Positions 1 through 9,230 are shown, numbered from the stretch's first letter. The stretch: 64,000 nucleotides of DNA from Pseudoalteromonas luteoviolacea (GCF_021654285.1 NZ_JAKFZS010000028.1:1-64000), one strand, 5' to 3'. Numbers and translations: made by a program. Notes: generated from the letters alone by a model not told the origin.

Positions 1-340
1 CTCTCCGCCAAGAATGCTCGGAACAACCCTAGTTTTTAGGTAGTAAGAAAAGAATGATATGTAGATTACTCGCTTTCCTTATTACCATGGACTGAACCTA
101 ACTCTCCGCCAAGAATGCTCGGAACAACCCTAGTTTTTAGGTATTAAGAAAAGAATGATATATAGATTACTCGCTTTCCTTATTACCATGGACTGAACCT
201 AACTCTCCGCCAAGAATGCTCGGAACAACCCTAGTTTTTAGATATTAAGAAAAGAATTACATTTAGATTACCTTCTTTTCTTATTACCATTAGTTCGACT
301 TTAACTCTATACCAAAAGTGTAAGACAAACCTCTTTTTAA
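1..340. repeat. 101-bp tandem repeat array, three copies plus a degenerate fourth
   Basis: Units begin with CTCTCCGCCAAGAATGCTCG at 1, 102 and 203. Copies 1 and 2 differ at only a few positions. Copy 3 is diverged in its second half, and a degenerate copy starts at 305. Each unit has imperfect inverted arms, for example TAAGAAAAGAA with TTCTTTTCTTA in copy 3 and looser arms in copies 1 and 2, so each could fold into a hairpin. The array lies just past the exporter gene and may continue beyond the left edge. No ORF was seen in it. Its function is unknown. Confidence 0.9.
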
Positions 341-434
341 ATACCACTCAAAACCTCAAAGTGATGAATGCATAATAACAAACAAACCCAAAAAGTCAAC
401 ACAAAATAATTATAAATAAAAGTAAAAAAAACAA

Positions 435-462
435 AAATAAAGAGGTTAAACCCCCTTTATTT
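435..462 (-). terminator. Rho-independent terminator of the exporter operon
   Basis: Read on the minus strand, an AAATAAAGGGG arm pairs with CCTCTTTATTT across a short loop and is followed by a T-rich run. It begins 6 bp past the ABC exporter stop codon, where the end of the operon is expected. Confidence 0.7.
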
Positions 463-467
463 AAAAA

Positions 468-2684
468 TCACTCCATTAAAAACCCACCATTAAACCCAGT
501 ATAATTAAAAGGCTCATTATCTATAATAAGAAATGGAGATTTTAAATCATTATAAAACCTATTTTTTAAATCAGGTTTTTCAACTTCATGTATTTTTCCA
601 TACCTTAATTCAATGACCCTATCCGCACTCGCAATTGTCTCCGGCCTGTGCGCAATAATTACCCGTGTAATATCTAAGTTTTTAACAGCATCATTGACTG
701 AACTTTCTAACCGCGTATCTAGATTACTTGTCGCCTCGTCCATAAAAAGAATCTTCGGCTTTCGATACAGGGCCCTGGCTAACAATAAGCGCTGAATTTG
801 TCCCCCCGAAAGAGCTGCGCCCATATCCCCTACCAAGGTGTTATAGCCCATGGTCATTGTGTGAATATCTTTATCCATTGCCGCCACTTCCGCCGCCCAT
901 TTCACTCTTTCCATATCCAAATCTGGATCAAAAAATGAAATATTGTCCGCAATGGAACCTGATAACAGCTGATCATCTTGCATCACGGCAGCTATTTGAG
1001 AACGGTATGCAGATAATCCAATTTGCCTAATATCTACCCCATCTACGAGTACCTTACCCTCATCAGCATCAAACAATCCCAGCATAATTTTAGCTAATGT
1101 GGTTTTACCACACCCTGATGGGCCAACGACAGCAACCGATTCACCCGCTTGTATAGCCAAATCAAGGTTTTTAAAAACAGGTGCTTCTTTCTTATTATAG
1201 CGGTAGGTTATTCCCTGAAGTTCGATACCTCCAGTGAGTGTTTTACAACCCATTTTACCCTGCATATCTCCTTCTTTATCCGTTAAAGAGATATCGGCTA
1301 AGCGATTAAAATGCAAACTCAGCATCTTAAATTCAATAAGCTTCTCAATTAAAGACGCCATCTTGTCTACAAACTGACGCTTATAAGCCATAAACGCAAA
1401 AAGCATACCGACTGTTAAGTTGCCTTCCATCACTAATAACGCAGCAAAATAAACAACTAAAACATTTTCAATGCCAAATATGATCTTATTGATCGCCTCA
1501 TACCCAATCGTCAGGTGCCCTACTTTAATCCCCGCATTTAAGCTATCCGCATATTTGTTATGCCAGACACTTTGACGCTGCACTTCTCTTCCAAACAGCT
1601 TAATCGTTTGTATGCCTCGCACTGTTTCCATAAAGTTAGATTGCTCTTTTGCTTGTGTGACAATCACTTCTTCGGACATCTGCCTTAACGGCCTATACAT
1701 CGCAATACGTACAATTGCGTAAACAACAGTTGCAGCCAAGACAATAAAGCTTAGCTTCGGGCTGTACAAAAAGATCATCACCATAGTTGCAATGGCCATC
1801 ACACCATCAATTAAGGCTTCAATAACACCTTTTGTCAGTAAGTCTTTTACCTGTTGAAGAGAGCCAAACCTTGATACAACATCACCAATATGGCGCTTTT
1901 CAAAATATTGTAATGGCAAACGCACTAGGTGATGAAAGAGGTTGGCACCTAGCTGGATGCTCATTAAGTTACCAAAGTGCAGCAGTAAAACACTTCTCAC
2001 GGCGCCTGTTACCATTTCAATAAACATGAGCAGCCCGAAGCCCAACGCTAAGATCGCTAACAGGTTTTGATCAAAGCTCAATATCACTTCATCAACCACA
2101 AGCTGCATATAATAGGGGCTCGCGATCGCAAATGCCTGAAGTAAAAGAGATAAAATAAATACTTTACCCAAAGTAGATTTTAACCCGGTCACCTTACTCC
2201 AGAAATCAGAGAGTTTTAAATCAACTCGGGTATCTTCTGATTTAAATTCTTCGGTTGGACTGAGCTCTAAAGCAACCCCTGTAAAGTGTTTTGAAAACTC
2301 TTCCATTGTGAATTTTCGATGGCCAAGGCCAGGATCATGTATCTCAACACTCTGTTTGCTCACTTTTTTTAGCACAACAAAATGATTCATGTCCCAATGA
2401 AGAATACACGGGGTTTTAAGCTTCGGTAAATGCTCTAAGTCGAGCCTTAGCGCACGAGAATTCAAGTGTAACTTATCAGCAATTTGCATCAACTCTTCAA
2501 GGTTTGCGCCTTTTAAAGAAATTTCATGCGTTTGACGTAACGTGGTCAAGTCAGTCTTATACCCATGATATGCCGCGACCATAGCGAGGCTAGCTAACCC
2601 ACATTCGGCCGCTTCTGTTTGTAAGATGACCGGAAGTCGTTTTGTGCCACTAAATTTCAATAGATGCATCGGGTTTTCCATCAT
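468..2684 (-). CDS. Peptidase-containing ABC exporter (C39 protease, type 1 secretion ATPase)
   Basis: This is a 738-residue inner-membrane exporter that should cleave double-glycine leaders and pump out the core peptides. The N-terminal C39 peptidase domain (about 15-140) keeps the oxyanion Gln22, catalytic Cys28, His101 and Asp117, so it looks active rather than a degenerate C39-like domain. A transmembrane domain (about 165-440) follows, then an ATPase with Walker A GPSGCGKTT, signature LSGGQIQR, Walker B ILFMDEATSNLD and H-loop His in IIAHRPE. Its start overlaps the stop of the upstream HlyD gene, indicating translational coupling. The family is the bacteriocin/microcin exporters (CvaB, LagD type). 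The natural substrates are probably the double-glycine peptides at 5.5, 10.4 and 12.2 kb, which is an inference from context. Confidence 0.95.
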   Translation of the reverse strand: MMENPMHLLKFSGTKRLPVILQTEAAECGLASLAMVAAYHGYKTDLTTLRQTHEISLKGANLEELMQIADKLHLNSRALRLDLEHLPKLKTPCILHWDMNHFVVLKKVSKQSVEIHDPGLGHRKFTMEEFSKHFTGVALELSPTEEFKSEDTRVDLKLSDFWSKVTGLKSTLGKVFILSLLLQAFAIASPYYMQLVVDEVILSFDQNLLAILALGFGLLMFIEMVTGAVRSVLLLHFGNLMSIQLGANLFHHLVRLPLQYFEKRHIGDVVSRFGSLQQVKDLLTKGVIEALIDGVMAIATMVMIFLYSPKLSFIVLAATVVYAIVRIAMYRPLRQMSEEVIVTQAKEQSNFMETVRGIQTIKLFGREVQRQSVWHNKYADSLNAGIKVGHLTIGYEAINKIIFGIENVLVVYFAALLVMEGNLTVGMLFAFMAYKRQFVDKMASLIEKLIEFKMLSLHFNRLADISLTDKEGDMQGKMGCKTLTGGIELQGITYRYNKKEAPVFKNLDLAIQAGESVAVVGPSGCGKTTLAKIMLGLFDADEGKVLVDGVDIRQIGLSAYRSQIAAVMQDDQLLSGSIADNISFFDPDLDMERVKWAAEVAAMDKDIHTMTMGYNTLVGDMGAALSGGQIQRLLLARALYRKPKILFMDEATSNLDTRLESSVNDAVKNLDITRVIIAHRPETIASADRVIELRYGKIHEVEKPDLKNRFYNDLKSPFLIIDNEPFNYTGFNGGFLME

Positions 2685-3925
2685 AATGCTCCTTTGATGG
2701 TATATAGAGGTTCAAATAGCCACTCAAATAATGTTCTGCTATCCACCATAATATCGGCCTCAAGCAGCATGCCCGCTTGAAGCGCAACAGATGCCCCATA
2801 AGCTCTGGCATTTTGCGCTTTGAGCGTCACAATCACCTGATATACAGGCTCTCTAAGCGCGACAGGCAGGTTTGCTTCGCTTGGCAATAAAATAGATTTA
2901 GAAACGCTGGTGATCTCTCCCTCATATATGCCAAAGCGTTCATAAGGAAATGCTTGATAGCGGATACGAGTATGCTGAGCTGTTTTAACAAAACCAAATG
3001 CTCGAGACGGTACTAAAAGTACGGCTTCAAGCACTGCATCCTCTGGTAAGATAGTCATTAACGGGACTGAGCTATGTGCAATCATTCCAGGCTTTACCAT
3101 TAAGCCCGTTACTTTTCCGCTACGATGACTGCGTACGTCATAACTTTGCTGTGCACTCGCTTGGGTAATTTGTTGATTAATACTAGCAAGCTGACTTCTC
3201 AACTGCGCTTGGGACTCTTTTAAAGTAATTGGCAATTGTAATCGTTCTAAGCGCAATTGACTTATTGACTCCTGCTGACTTAAAACACGCCCTTCTAAAT
3301 CTTCTGCTTGCTGCTGGATTGCTAACATTGCATCTCGCACAGCTTCTAAATCCGCTTGCGATGCAAATCCTTTATCAATCAGAGCTTGTGTATCTTGAAA
3401 GCGCTTAATGCTTAACCCAACCCGCTCGTTTAATAATGCCAGCTGCTTGTTGGCCTGACCCAGTTGAAACTCAGTATTATTTATCTGTGAATCTAGCTTT
3501 TCTTGATTCACACTGACAAGTTCAATTTGGTTTTCTATATTCTGTTTTACTAGTTCTTTTTGCTTTACTAATTCAGATAGGATCACTTCATTCATATCGC
3601 TACCTGAGGTTAAAATTCTTTCCATTCTAACACGAGCCAAAAGTTGACCTTTTTCTACCAACTGACCTTCATTCACATAAACTTCATCAATGACGCCTTG
3701 TCCCAATGGATATACTTTACTCAACCCTTCGGTAGGTCTGAGATAACCAGCCACAATTTCCTTTCGGTGGTATTCGCCAATTACCAAGTATGTAATACCA
3801 ATCACGACAATGGTGAGGATAAGCGCTAAAATCCAATTGAAAGACATATGTGTTGCAATAGACACTTCACCATCTAACTTTTGACCTTGGTGTTCAATCG
3901 CCTCCTTTCTAAATAGCTCAGACAT
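2681..3925 (-). CDS. HlyD-family periplasmic adaptor of the peptide exporter
   Basis: This 414-residue membrane fusion protein has one N-terminal transmembrane helix (about 29-50). A split lipoyl domain follows (GQGVIDEVYVNEGQLVEKGQ before the coiled coil, SGKVTGLMVKPG after it), with a long alpha-hairpin at about 115-265, then beta-barrel and membrane-proximal domains. It should link the ABC exporter to an outer-membrane TolC protein, which is not in this window. A GAGGAG Shine-Dalgarno sits 5 bp before the ATG. The gene starts 2 bp after the NTF2-like gene and overlaps the exporter gene, so the three form one operon. Confidence 0.93.
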   Translation of the reverse strand: MSELFRKEAIEHQGQKLDGEVSIATHMSFNWILALILTIVVIGITYLVIGEYHRKEIVAGYLRPTEGLSKVYPLGQGVIDEVYVNEGQLVEKGQLLARVRMERILTSGSDMNEVILSELVKQKELVKQNIENQIELVSVNQEKLDSQINNTEFQLGQANKQLALLNERVGLSIKRFQDTQALIDKGFASQADLEAVRDAMLAIQQQAEDLEGRVLSQQESISQLRLERLQLPITLKESQAQLRSQLASINQQITQASAQQSYDVRSHRSGKVTGLMVKPGMIAHSSVPLMTILPEDAVLEAVLLVPSRAFGFVKTAQHTRIRYQAFPYERFGIYEGEITSVSKSILLPSEANLPVALREPVYQVIVTLKAQNARAYGASVALQAGMLLEADIMVDSRTLFEWLFEPLYTIKGAL

Positions 3926-3927
3926 AA

Positions 3928-4269
3928 CTACTCCTCAGTTTCAGGCACTATCGATGTTGAGAATATTTTCCATACACCAGCCTCTTTCGCTAAAGAATGA
4001 ACATTACTTGAATGGCGATTTACTTGCTGACCATTCACTTCACCTGCAAATTGCATTTGGTCATACACAACCAACAAGTTTTCTTGCTTCGCAATTAACT
4101 CAATATGTGTGAGTGTTATTTCAAATTCACATTGTGTACGCATCATCTCCCATTGAGATTTTGCTGCATCCATCATCGGAGATGCTGTGTGGTAATATTG
4201 TGCTAATTCATCCAAATTGCCTGAGCTAATAATCGAGTAATAACGTGTGAAGTAGTCTTGTAAAGTCAT
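3928..4269 (-). CDS. SnoaL/NTF2-like small protein
   Basis: This 113-residue soluble protein has the pattern of the NTF2/SnoaL cone fold: an N-terminal helix pair with YYSIISSGNLDELAQYY, a curved sheet, and a C-terminal strand VWKIFSTSIV. No signal peptide is visible. It is the first gene of the exporter operon, with GGAGAG ahead of the ATG. Fold members include enzymes, ligand carriers and scaffolds, and no catalytic set can be assigned here. Its position suggests a role in handling or binding the exported peptide or a leader, but this is an inference. Confidence 0.7.
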   Translation of the reverse strand: MTLQDYFTRYYSIISSGNLDELAQYYHTASPMMDAAKSQWEMMRTQCEFEITLTHIELIAKQENLLVVYDQMQFAGEVNGQQVNRHSSNVHSLAKEAGVWKIFSTSIVPETEE

Positions 4270-4793
4270 TCGTATCTCTCCATTTCTAAACTTTTACACT
4301 CATACTAAATTTGCTTAAAGAGTGCTAATTAGCTACATAGTGCGTAACTGAAAATATAAAATCAAAAAACTCAAAAAACTCAAATAACCAATAAAATCAG
4401 ATAAATAGCAGTTAATATTATTGTTAAATAAGTCGATAATCCGAGTTATATTGGAAACCATGCTTTTTGAAGATATGAGTGAATAGGTGGGTCATTCCAA
4501 GACAGTAAACGAACAGCTCGGATACTTAACTAAACGTGCCAAAACGGAGACTAGACAAATGATGTATTCCACACAGACATAGCTATAAATCGCACCATAG
4601 AGTTATGATTTAACAATTTGAGCACCGTCTTCATACACCTTTATAATCGTGTAAAAAACATTATATTGCGCTAAAAAGAAGACGCGGTATTTTAGGCGTC
4701 TGTATTTTAAGAAGTTTAAATGAGAGTTATATCTAGATTGGTTAAATATTGATTGAATTTATTGGAGCGAGGCGGTATTATCTTGTCTCCTTA
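4270..4793. other. Intergenic region upstream of the exporter operon
   Basis: This 524-bp AT-rich stretch has no convincing gene. It contains the terminator of the upstream peptide 1/stub 1 unit (4680-4701) and an A-rich tract near 4365-4385. It presumably carries the promoter for the NTF2-HlyD-ABC operon. I could not define -35 and -10 boxes with confidence. Confidence 0.6.
4680..4701 (-). terminator. Rho-independent terminator after HlyD stub 1
   Basis: On the minus strand AGACGC pairs with GCGTCT around a 10-nt loop and is followed by TTCTTTTT. It separates the peptide 1/stub 1 unit from the exporter operon. Confidence 0.7.
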
Positions 4794-5351
4794 TTACATC
4801 TGCAAATCTCGCACATGTAAGCCCAAAGCACCGCCATGCTTTGGGCAATTTTTTGCTTCTTCATAAATGCTGACTTTGTTTTCGTAAGACAGCGACTCTT
4901 TCGTTCTTTTCATTGAAATGAGCACTTTTGATTTGAGAATATGTTCTATAACGATCTGGTACTCTTGCCCTTCAATGCAGAGCCAATAGGACTCACTCGG
5001 TCTCAGCTGCCCAAGCTCAGAAGCATCACTCGGGTTAAATATACCTTGAATACTTTCAGACTGAACAATCGCTAGCAGATTACCAGCTTCAATTTTCGCG
5101 TCACTGTGCACCTCAACTAGCCATCCTTCTCCTATCGATTTCAGAGAGGTAAACTCTGCAGTATCGCGCTTTTGGTATTGTAAAATAACCTCTCCCTTAG
5201 AAAGGCGACTGCCCTGCTCTAAAACCGGCTTTTTCATAGAACCAGAGTGCAATGCATAATGGTATTCTCTTGAAGGTGATTGAAAATCTACAGTTCCTTG
5301 CAACAGAAACAAAAAGTATGATGCGCTGATCGATGCGCCGAGGGTAGACAT
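4794..5351 (-). CDS. Truncated HlyD-like 'stub' protein 1
   Basis: This 185-residue protein has an N-terminal hydrophobic stretch (about 4-20) that could be a signal or anchor. A lipoyl/hammerhead-like region follows (about 30-97, with EQGSRLSKGEVILQYQ and IGEGWLVEVHSDAKIEAG). A tail has Cys125 in SYWLC and Cys169. It lacks the coiled coil and the barrel of a normal adaptor (414 residues next door). Two diverged relatives lie at 9.6 and 11.3 kb with the same SxWLC cysteine and a C-terminal cysteine. It lies 146 bp after the peptide 1 gene, mirroring the other two modules. It may be an accessory exporter subunit or a peptide-specific immunity or binding protein; the sequence does not decide. 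Confidence 0.8.
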   Translation of the reverse strand: MSTLGASISASYFLFLLQGTVDFQSPSREYHYALHSGSMKKPVLEQGSRLSKGEVILQYQKRDTAEFTSLKSIGEGWLVEVHSDAKIEAGNLLAIVQSESIQGIFNPSDASELGQLRPSESYWLCIEGQEYQIVIEHILKSKVLISMKRTKESLSYENKVSIYEEAKNCPKHGGALGLHVRDLQM

Positions 5352-5497
5352 ATCTTGTTCCTTGATAATTTTTGTATATTATCGAGTCTAATCCTTGAAA
5401 TGATTTATGCAGCCGTTACACAAATTAACGACTGCACCGTAGTATGGCTGTGCCTATGACCTTGACACAGGCATGTATAATTTATGTTTGCCTGTAA

Positions 5498-5638
5498 TCA
5501 CCAAACGCACGAACCGTTAAACTCTGTAATGATGGTGATTGAATGTGCTTCAAGGTTACCTGCAACAACTGCCTTTAATACTTCTTTTTGCTTGATCTCT
5601 GAAGATAGTTTTTTTAGAGCTTTCTTTTTTAATTTCAT
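5498..5638 (-). CDS. Double-glycine-type leader peptide 1 (46 aa)
   Basis: This small gene encodes a Lys-rich leader (MKLKKKALKKLSSEIKQ) ending in VLKAVVAG, the expected C39 processing site of the GG/AG type. The predicted core is about 19 residues, NLEAHSITIITEFNGSCVW, with one cysteine and a C-terminal Trp. AGGA lies 8 bp before the ATG. It lies directly upstream of HlyD stub 1, the same order as the two NTDTVTQ peptides. The core shares nothing obvious with those peptides. Function is unknown: bacteriocin, signal or other secreted peptide. Confidence 0.75.
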   Translation of the reverse strand: MKLKKKALKKLSSEIKQKEVLKAVVAGNLEAHSITIITEFNGSCVW

Positions 5639-6043
5639 TTTATTGTCCTATTGTGAAGTTAATCTCGAATTATTAATTAAAGCAGACACTGCTTTGTCAA
5701 TAACCCTGTGTCGATACACACACAATAGCGCTAAGTGATATTAATTTGAAAGAAAAACTTATTATTTCTAAAAATACCTTTTACACATAACTATATGTTA
5801 TATATGATTTTATTTTTTATTATGAAACAAAAACAAATTAATTCGTTTTTTTTGGTTGTTTTTTAAACCAAACTAGAACGCAACTAATATAGTAATGCAT
5901 TAATTTAAGAAACTTTTGTATTTGAGACACGAATAGAGCATCGTTTTCTATTGATAATTCAGATAACACCGAGTAGAAAAATGAATCTGTTTAATTGAAT
6001 TGAGCAAAGAGCTTCGTTTAAGCTCTTTGCTCTTTGCTTTTTA
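5639..6043. other. Upstream region of peptide 1
   Basis: This 405-bp AT-rich stretch lies between the second propeller regulator and peptide 1. It contains an inverted repeat TGTGT-CGAT-ACACA at 5707-5720, 68 bp upstream of the peptide ATG, and the long stem-loop at 6002-6032. The promoter of the peptide 1/stub 1 unit should lie here. No further gene was seen. Confidence 0.55.
6002..6032. terminator. Strong stem-loop after propeller regulator 1
   Basis: GAGCAAAGAGCTT (6002-6014) and AAGCTCTTTGCTC (6020-6032) form a perfect 13-bp stem with a 5-nt loop. The T-rich stretch follows on the plus strand only, so termination of the minus-strand regulator gene is probable but not certain. Confidence 0.6.
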
Positions 6044-8179
6044 CTACAAACTCTTCTTTTGTTGTGCTTCATTAATATCAAGCATGACCAACTGATTCTT
6101 TTTGCGCTTCAAAGTGCCTAATACAAGCTGGTTATGCTGAGACGAATAAGACATATGTATAACAACTATACCATCCAGTTGTTTAAAGACTTCCCATGCT
6201 CCGTCTACTAAACGATAAATAGTATTCCTGTTAGCATAATAAAAATGCTCGCCCACCATAACAATAAGGTGCTTTTGCACCCGAGTAGGAAAGTCAGTGT
6301 CCACATATTCCTCTCTTGTCTCAAGGTTGACAGACTTCAAGCGATCATCAGACGTGAGATAGACTAGGCGATTATTTTTATCCTTATTGAACCAGACATT
6401 ATTTTTTATTGGTAAAAGAGACTTCCTCTTCGAACTGACTGAATAAACATAGGATTGACTATCCACTTGGCCTTCTTTCACCAATATATAACCGATATCT
6501 CCATTTTGCAGCACATTAACGTCAGTAATAACACCCTGTTCATTAATTTCATCAATAAGCTCATTTTCTGTATTAAAAATCTTAATTGAGCTACCTACTT
6601 TTAAAATTAACAGCTTATTTTTTGGTTCATATAATAAGTCTTGATTCTTTCCGCCACTAAATTTGGTATATCGATAACCACTTCCATACTTTTGGCCGTG
6701 CATTACCACAACATCGTCACCCAACACTCTTAGAAAAAAGACATCATCATCTGCTCTGACAGCTTTTATATCTATATACTTTTCATTGATAAGCGGCGCC
6801 AACGCTTTATCAGTCAGAGATACTGTATAAATGCTCTGTTCATGCGGGAAGGTCGTAGCAACTATTTTAGAGTCAGAAATAAATGAATGATCTAAGTACG
6901 TCACAGTATCTAAAGGTAATTGCGTTATACTCTCTAATGCCTGTTTTGCTAATGAATATGAATATATTTGATTAGACCTATTATCAAACCATGTAATGGA
7001 ATTTGTACTTTCAACGTACTTTAGCTCCCGAAAATAGCTAGATGATTCATATAGCTTAGTTTTCCCACTACCGTCTAGGTCTGTCATATACAGTTCATTA
7101 AAACCATATTGAAGTCGCATAAAAAATATGCCGCCAATTGAAGGCTCATAAAGCAAAAAACTATCTCCATACGAATTTAAATTCGGTGAAGAAAGCTGAA
7201 ATTCATTGCCATTATCTAAAGTCCTATAAGTCACTGCGGATAGCTGATCACGGCCTCTATAATTATATTTAGAGTAGATAAAGTGCCCATCATCGATACC
7301 TACGCCACGTGCAACCTTATGCGTACAATCGAACAGTTTTATACCCCCAGACTCTAGGTCGGCACTGGTACTCCAGATTTCGCAAAAGTCGTCCACACCT
7401 TCCACACGATAAAATACAGCACTGGAATCTTCATCCCAACCAATTGGGTATACTGAATGCTTATCTAAACCCAGTTTTCTCTCTAACCCTGAATTAAGAT
7501 CTTTTACTATCAATAGTTTATTTTTTGAAGTAGCAGGAATAAAAGAAAAAGCTACCAACTTTTCATCTGGAGAAGCAAATACATTACTGTACTCACCATT
7601 CATCCAAGATAAAATTTGCTCTTCATAATCAGTATCTAAAAACTGGACTGATTCAATATGATTATCTAGTTGCTCATTCGTTTTATAAAAATACAAAAAG
7701 AGCAACCCAAGCACAGCCGTAAATCCACCGAATAATGCGATTCGTATAAGAGGGCTTATCAAGCTTATTGGTGAATTTTGTTCTGATTTTTGATTGGATG
7801 GTGTGACAGTGTTTATGACTTCTGTTTGCTTATCGAAATAAAGTACCTCTGCAGACAAGAAAAAACTATACCCTTTCCGATAATGCGTTTTTACAACTAA
7901 ACCTCTTTGCTTATTTGACTTCAAAACTTTTCTCAGCTCTGACATCGCTCTATTGATAGCATTGTCATCTACATAGTTTTGACACCATACATCTTCAACA
8001 AGATTTTGCCGCGTGATAATTTGTTCATTATTAATAATGAGATAACAGAGAATTTTAAAAAGAAGAGGTTCAAGCTCACGCTCGACTTCACCATCACTAA
8101 TTTTTTGTAATTTAGGATCTAATGTCCACGCGCCAAACCGTACTTCTTTTACCGTTCTTGAAAAGCTGACTTCTTTCAT
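6044..8179 (-). CDS. Membrane one-component regulator, CadC/ToxR-type winged helix plus periplasmic beta-propeller (copy 1)
   Basis: This 711-residue protein has an N-terminal OmpR/PhoB-type winged-helix DNA-binding domain (about 10-108, with LVEDVWCQNYVDDNAIN, ELRKVLK and THYRKGYSF). One transmembrane helix follows (about 145-166), then a roughly 540-residue periplasmic region with repeated TolB/PD40-like blades such as SPDEKLVAFSF and MTDLDGSGKTKLYES. In CadC and ToxR, the periplasmic domain senses a signal and the cytoplasmic domain acts directly on promoters. A paralogue at 13.2-15.3 kb is almost identical in the winged helix. Lying just upstream of peptide 1, it probably regulates the peptide system. 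The ligand is unknown, and peptide sensing is an inference. Confidence 0.88.
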   Translation of the reverse strand: MKEVSFSRTVKEVRFGAWTLDPKLQKISDGEVERELEPLLFKILCYLIINNEQIITRQNLVEDVWCQNYVDDNAINRAMSELRKVLKSNKQRGLVVKTHYRKGYSFFLSAEVLYFDKQTEVINTVTPSNQKSEQNSPISLISPLIRIALFGGFTAVLGLLFLYFYKTNEQLDNHIESVQFLDTDYEEQILSWMNGEYSNVFASPDEKLVAFSFIPATSKNKLLIVKDLNSGLERKLGLDKHSVYPIGWDEDSSAVFYRVEGVDDFCEIWSTSADLESGGIKLFDCTHKVARGVGIDDGHFIYSKYNYRGRDQLSAVTYRTLDNGNEFQLSSPNLNSYGDSFLLYEPSIGGIFFMRLQYGFNELYMTDLDGSGKTKLYESSSYFRELKYVESTNSITWFDNRSNQIYSYSLAKQALESITQLPLDTVTYLDHSFISDSKIVATTFPHEQSIYTVSLTDKALAPLINEKYIDIKAVRADDDVFFLRVLGDDVVVMHGQKYGSGYRYTKFSGGKNQDLLYEPKNKLLILKVGSSIKIFNTENELIDEINEQGVITDVNVLQNGDIGYILVKEGQVDSQSYVYSVSSKRKSLLPIKNNVWFNKDKNNRLVYLTSDDRLKSVNLETREEYVDTDFPTRVQKHLIVMVGEHFYYANRNTIYRLVDGAWEVFKQLDGIVVIHMSYSSQHNQLVLGTLKRKKNQLVMLDINEAQQKKSL

Positions 8180-8546
8180 TTCATTTGTGTCACATTGCCG
8201 TTACACATATTTTATCCAATAAAGAAATCAAAACAACTAATTAAGTTATTTTTAAATTTTATTATTCAAAATATAATAAATTGAATATTAAAGCTGTTCA
8301 ATAGTATAAAAAAGACTCTCAATTTTTTCATTATAGGCTTAAATGTTTAGTAAATTTCCAAAAAACATACTAATTAAGATAAAAGGTAGATAAAAAACCG
8401 ATAATTTGACTATGAAATAAGAAATGATTTTACACGTATGATATGGCCTAAATTTGAAGCTCCCATTTCACAAATAAACTTGACGCAACGTGTAAGCCTA
8501 GGCTCTTAACTCACACCATTATAAGGTGAAACACACTCAGACACGG
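8180..8546. other. Intergenic region between LuxR-type gene and propeller regulator 1
   Basis: This 367-bp AT-rich region has a 10-bp perfect palindrome AGCCTAGGCT at 8495-8504 and a small inverted repeat CACC/GGTG near 8514-8527. These lie just past the LuxR-type gene and about 320 bp ahead of the regulator start, so either a weak terminator or an operator is possible. No gene was seen. Confidence 0.5.
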
Positions 8547-9230
8547 CTAAATCAAATTATTAATTATACACCTGGCAATCGCTTGTTGACGATTTGCACT
8601 CTGTGTTTTCTCGATACAATTAGTCAGGTGAAAATTAACTGTGCGCTCGCTGATCCCTAAAATTTGGCTTATCTCCCAAGATGTCTTTCCTTCTGAAACC
8701 CAAAACATACAATCTCGCTCTCTTTTCGTAATGCTAAGTTTTTCTCTTCGGCACCTTAACGCGGCATTTAACAAATATGGCGATAGTATCGTCCAATACC
8801 AATCTATAACTTCAGCACAGCTCTTCACAAATTGATTCCTCGGCATGCTAAATACTAAAGCGCCCACAATGCCTTTTATCCCCCTTAGCGGCAATACGAA
8901 CAGGTGCGCACCTAACTTATTTGTGTCTGTTAACTTGGCTAAAGAGCAAATTCGGATACCTGACTGCGCATGTGAAGTCACCTTTTCATTTTCAAGATGC
9001 ATAATAATCTCATCTTCATATTGCCCATAAACCTTCAGTTGATTCGTTTTTTTTGGTAACGGGCAATAATCGATAAATGCGAGGTAGTCATAGCCGACAT
9101 CATTCGCAATCGTTTTTAAAGCATCCTGTAGCTGCTCTGATTGGCTGATTGACTCAAATAAATCAATTGCCGCTCTGATCGACTGAACATCACTAAATGG
9201 GTTATAGCTATCTTGTTCGGTTGGCTTCAT
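8547..9230 (-). CDS. LuxR-type regulator with autoinducer-binding-like domain
   Basis: This 227-residue regulator has a C-terminal LuxR/FixJ helix-turn-helix (about 165-223, LSITKRERDCMFWVSEGKTS and ISERTVNFHL). Its N-terminal half resembles the AHL-binding domain (VGYDYLAFIDYCPLP, LPLRGIKGIVGALVFSMP). I chose the ATG at 9230 because GAGGG lies just upstream and the length then fits the family. A longer frame to a TTG at 9329 exists but is poorly supported. No luxI-type synthase is in the window, so it would be a LuxR solo. It lies inside the peptide locus and may add cell-density control. Confidence 0.85.
   Translation of the reverse strand: MKPTEQDSYNPFSDVQSIRAAIDLFESISQSEQLQDALKTIANDVGYDYLAFIDYCPLPKKTNQLKVYGQYEDEIIMHLENEKVTSHAQSGIRICSLAKLTDTNKLGAHLFVLPLRGIKGIVGALVFSMPRNQFVKSCAEVIDWYWTILSPYLLNAALRCRREKLSITKRERDCMFWVSEGKTSWEISQILGISERTVNFHLTNCIEKTQSANRQQAIARCIINNLI

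Noticed and set aside
1-340. Tandem repeats as a CRISPR array
   Set aside because: The repeats are contiguous 101-bp units without unique spacers and no cas genes are present.
8495-8504. AGCCTAGGCT as a lux box
   Set aside because: A 10-bp palindrome only, lacking the length and CTG/CAG arms of lux boxes, and placed just past the LuxR-type gene.
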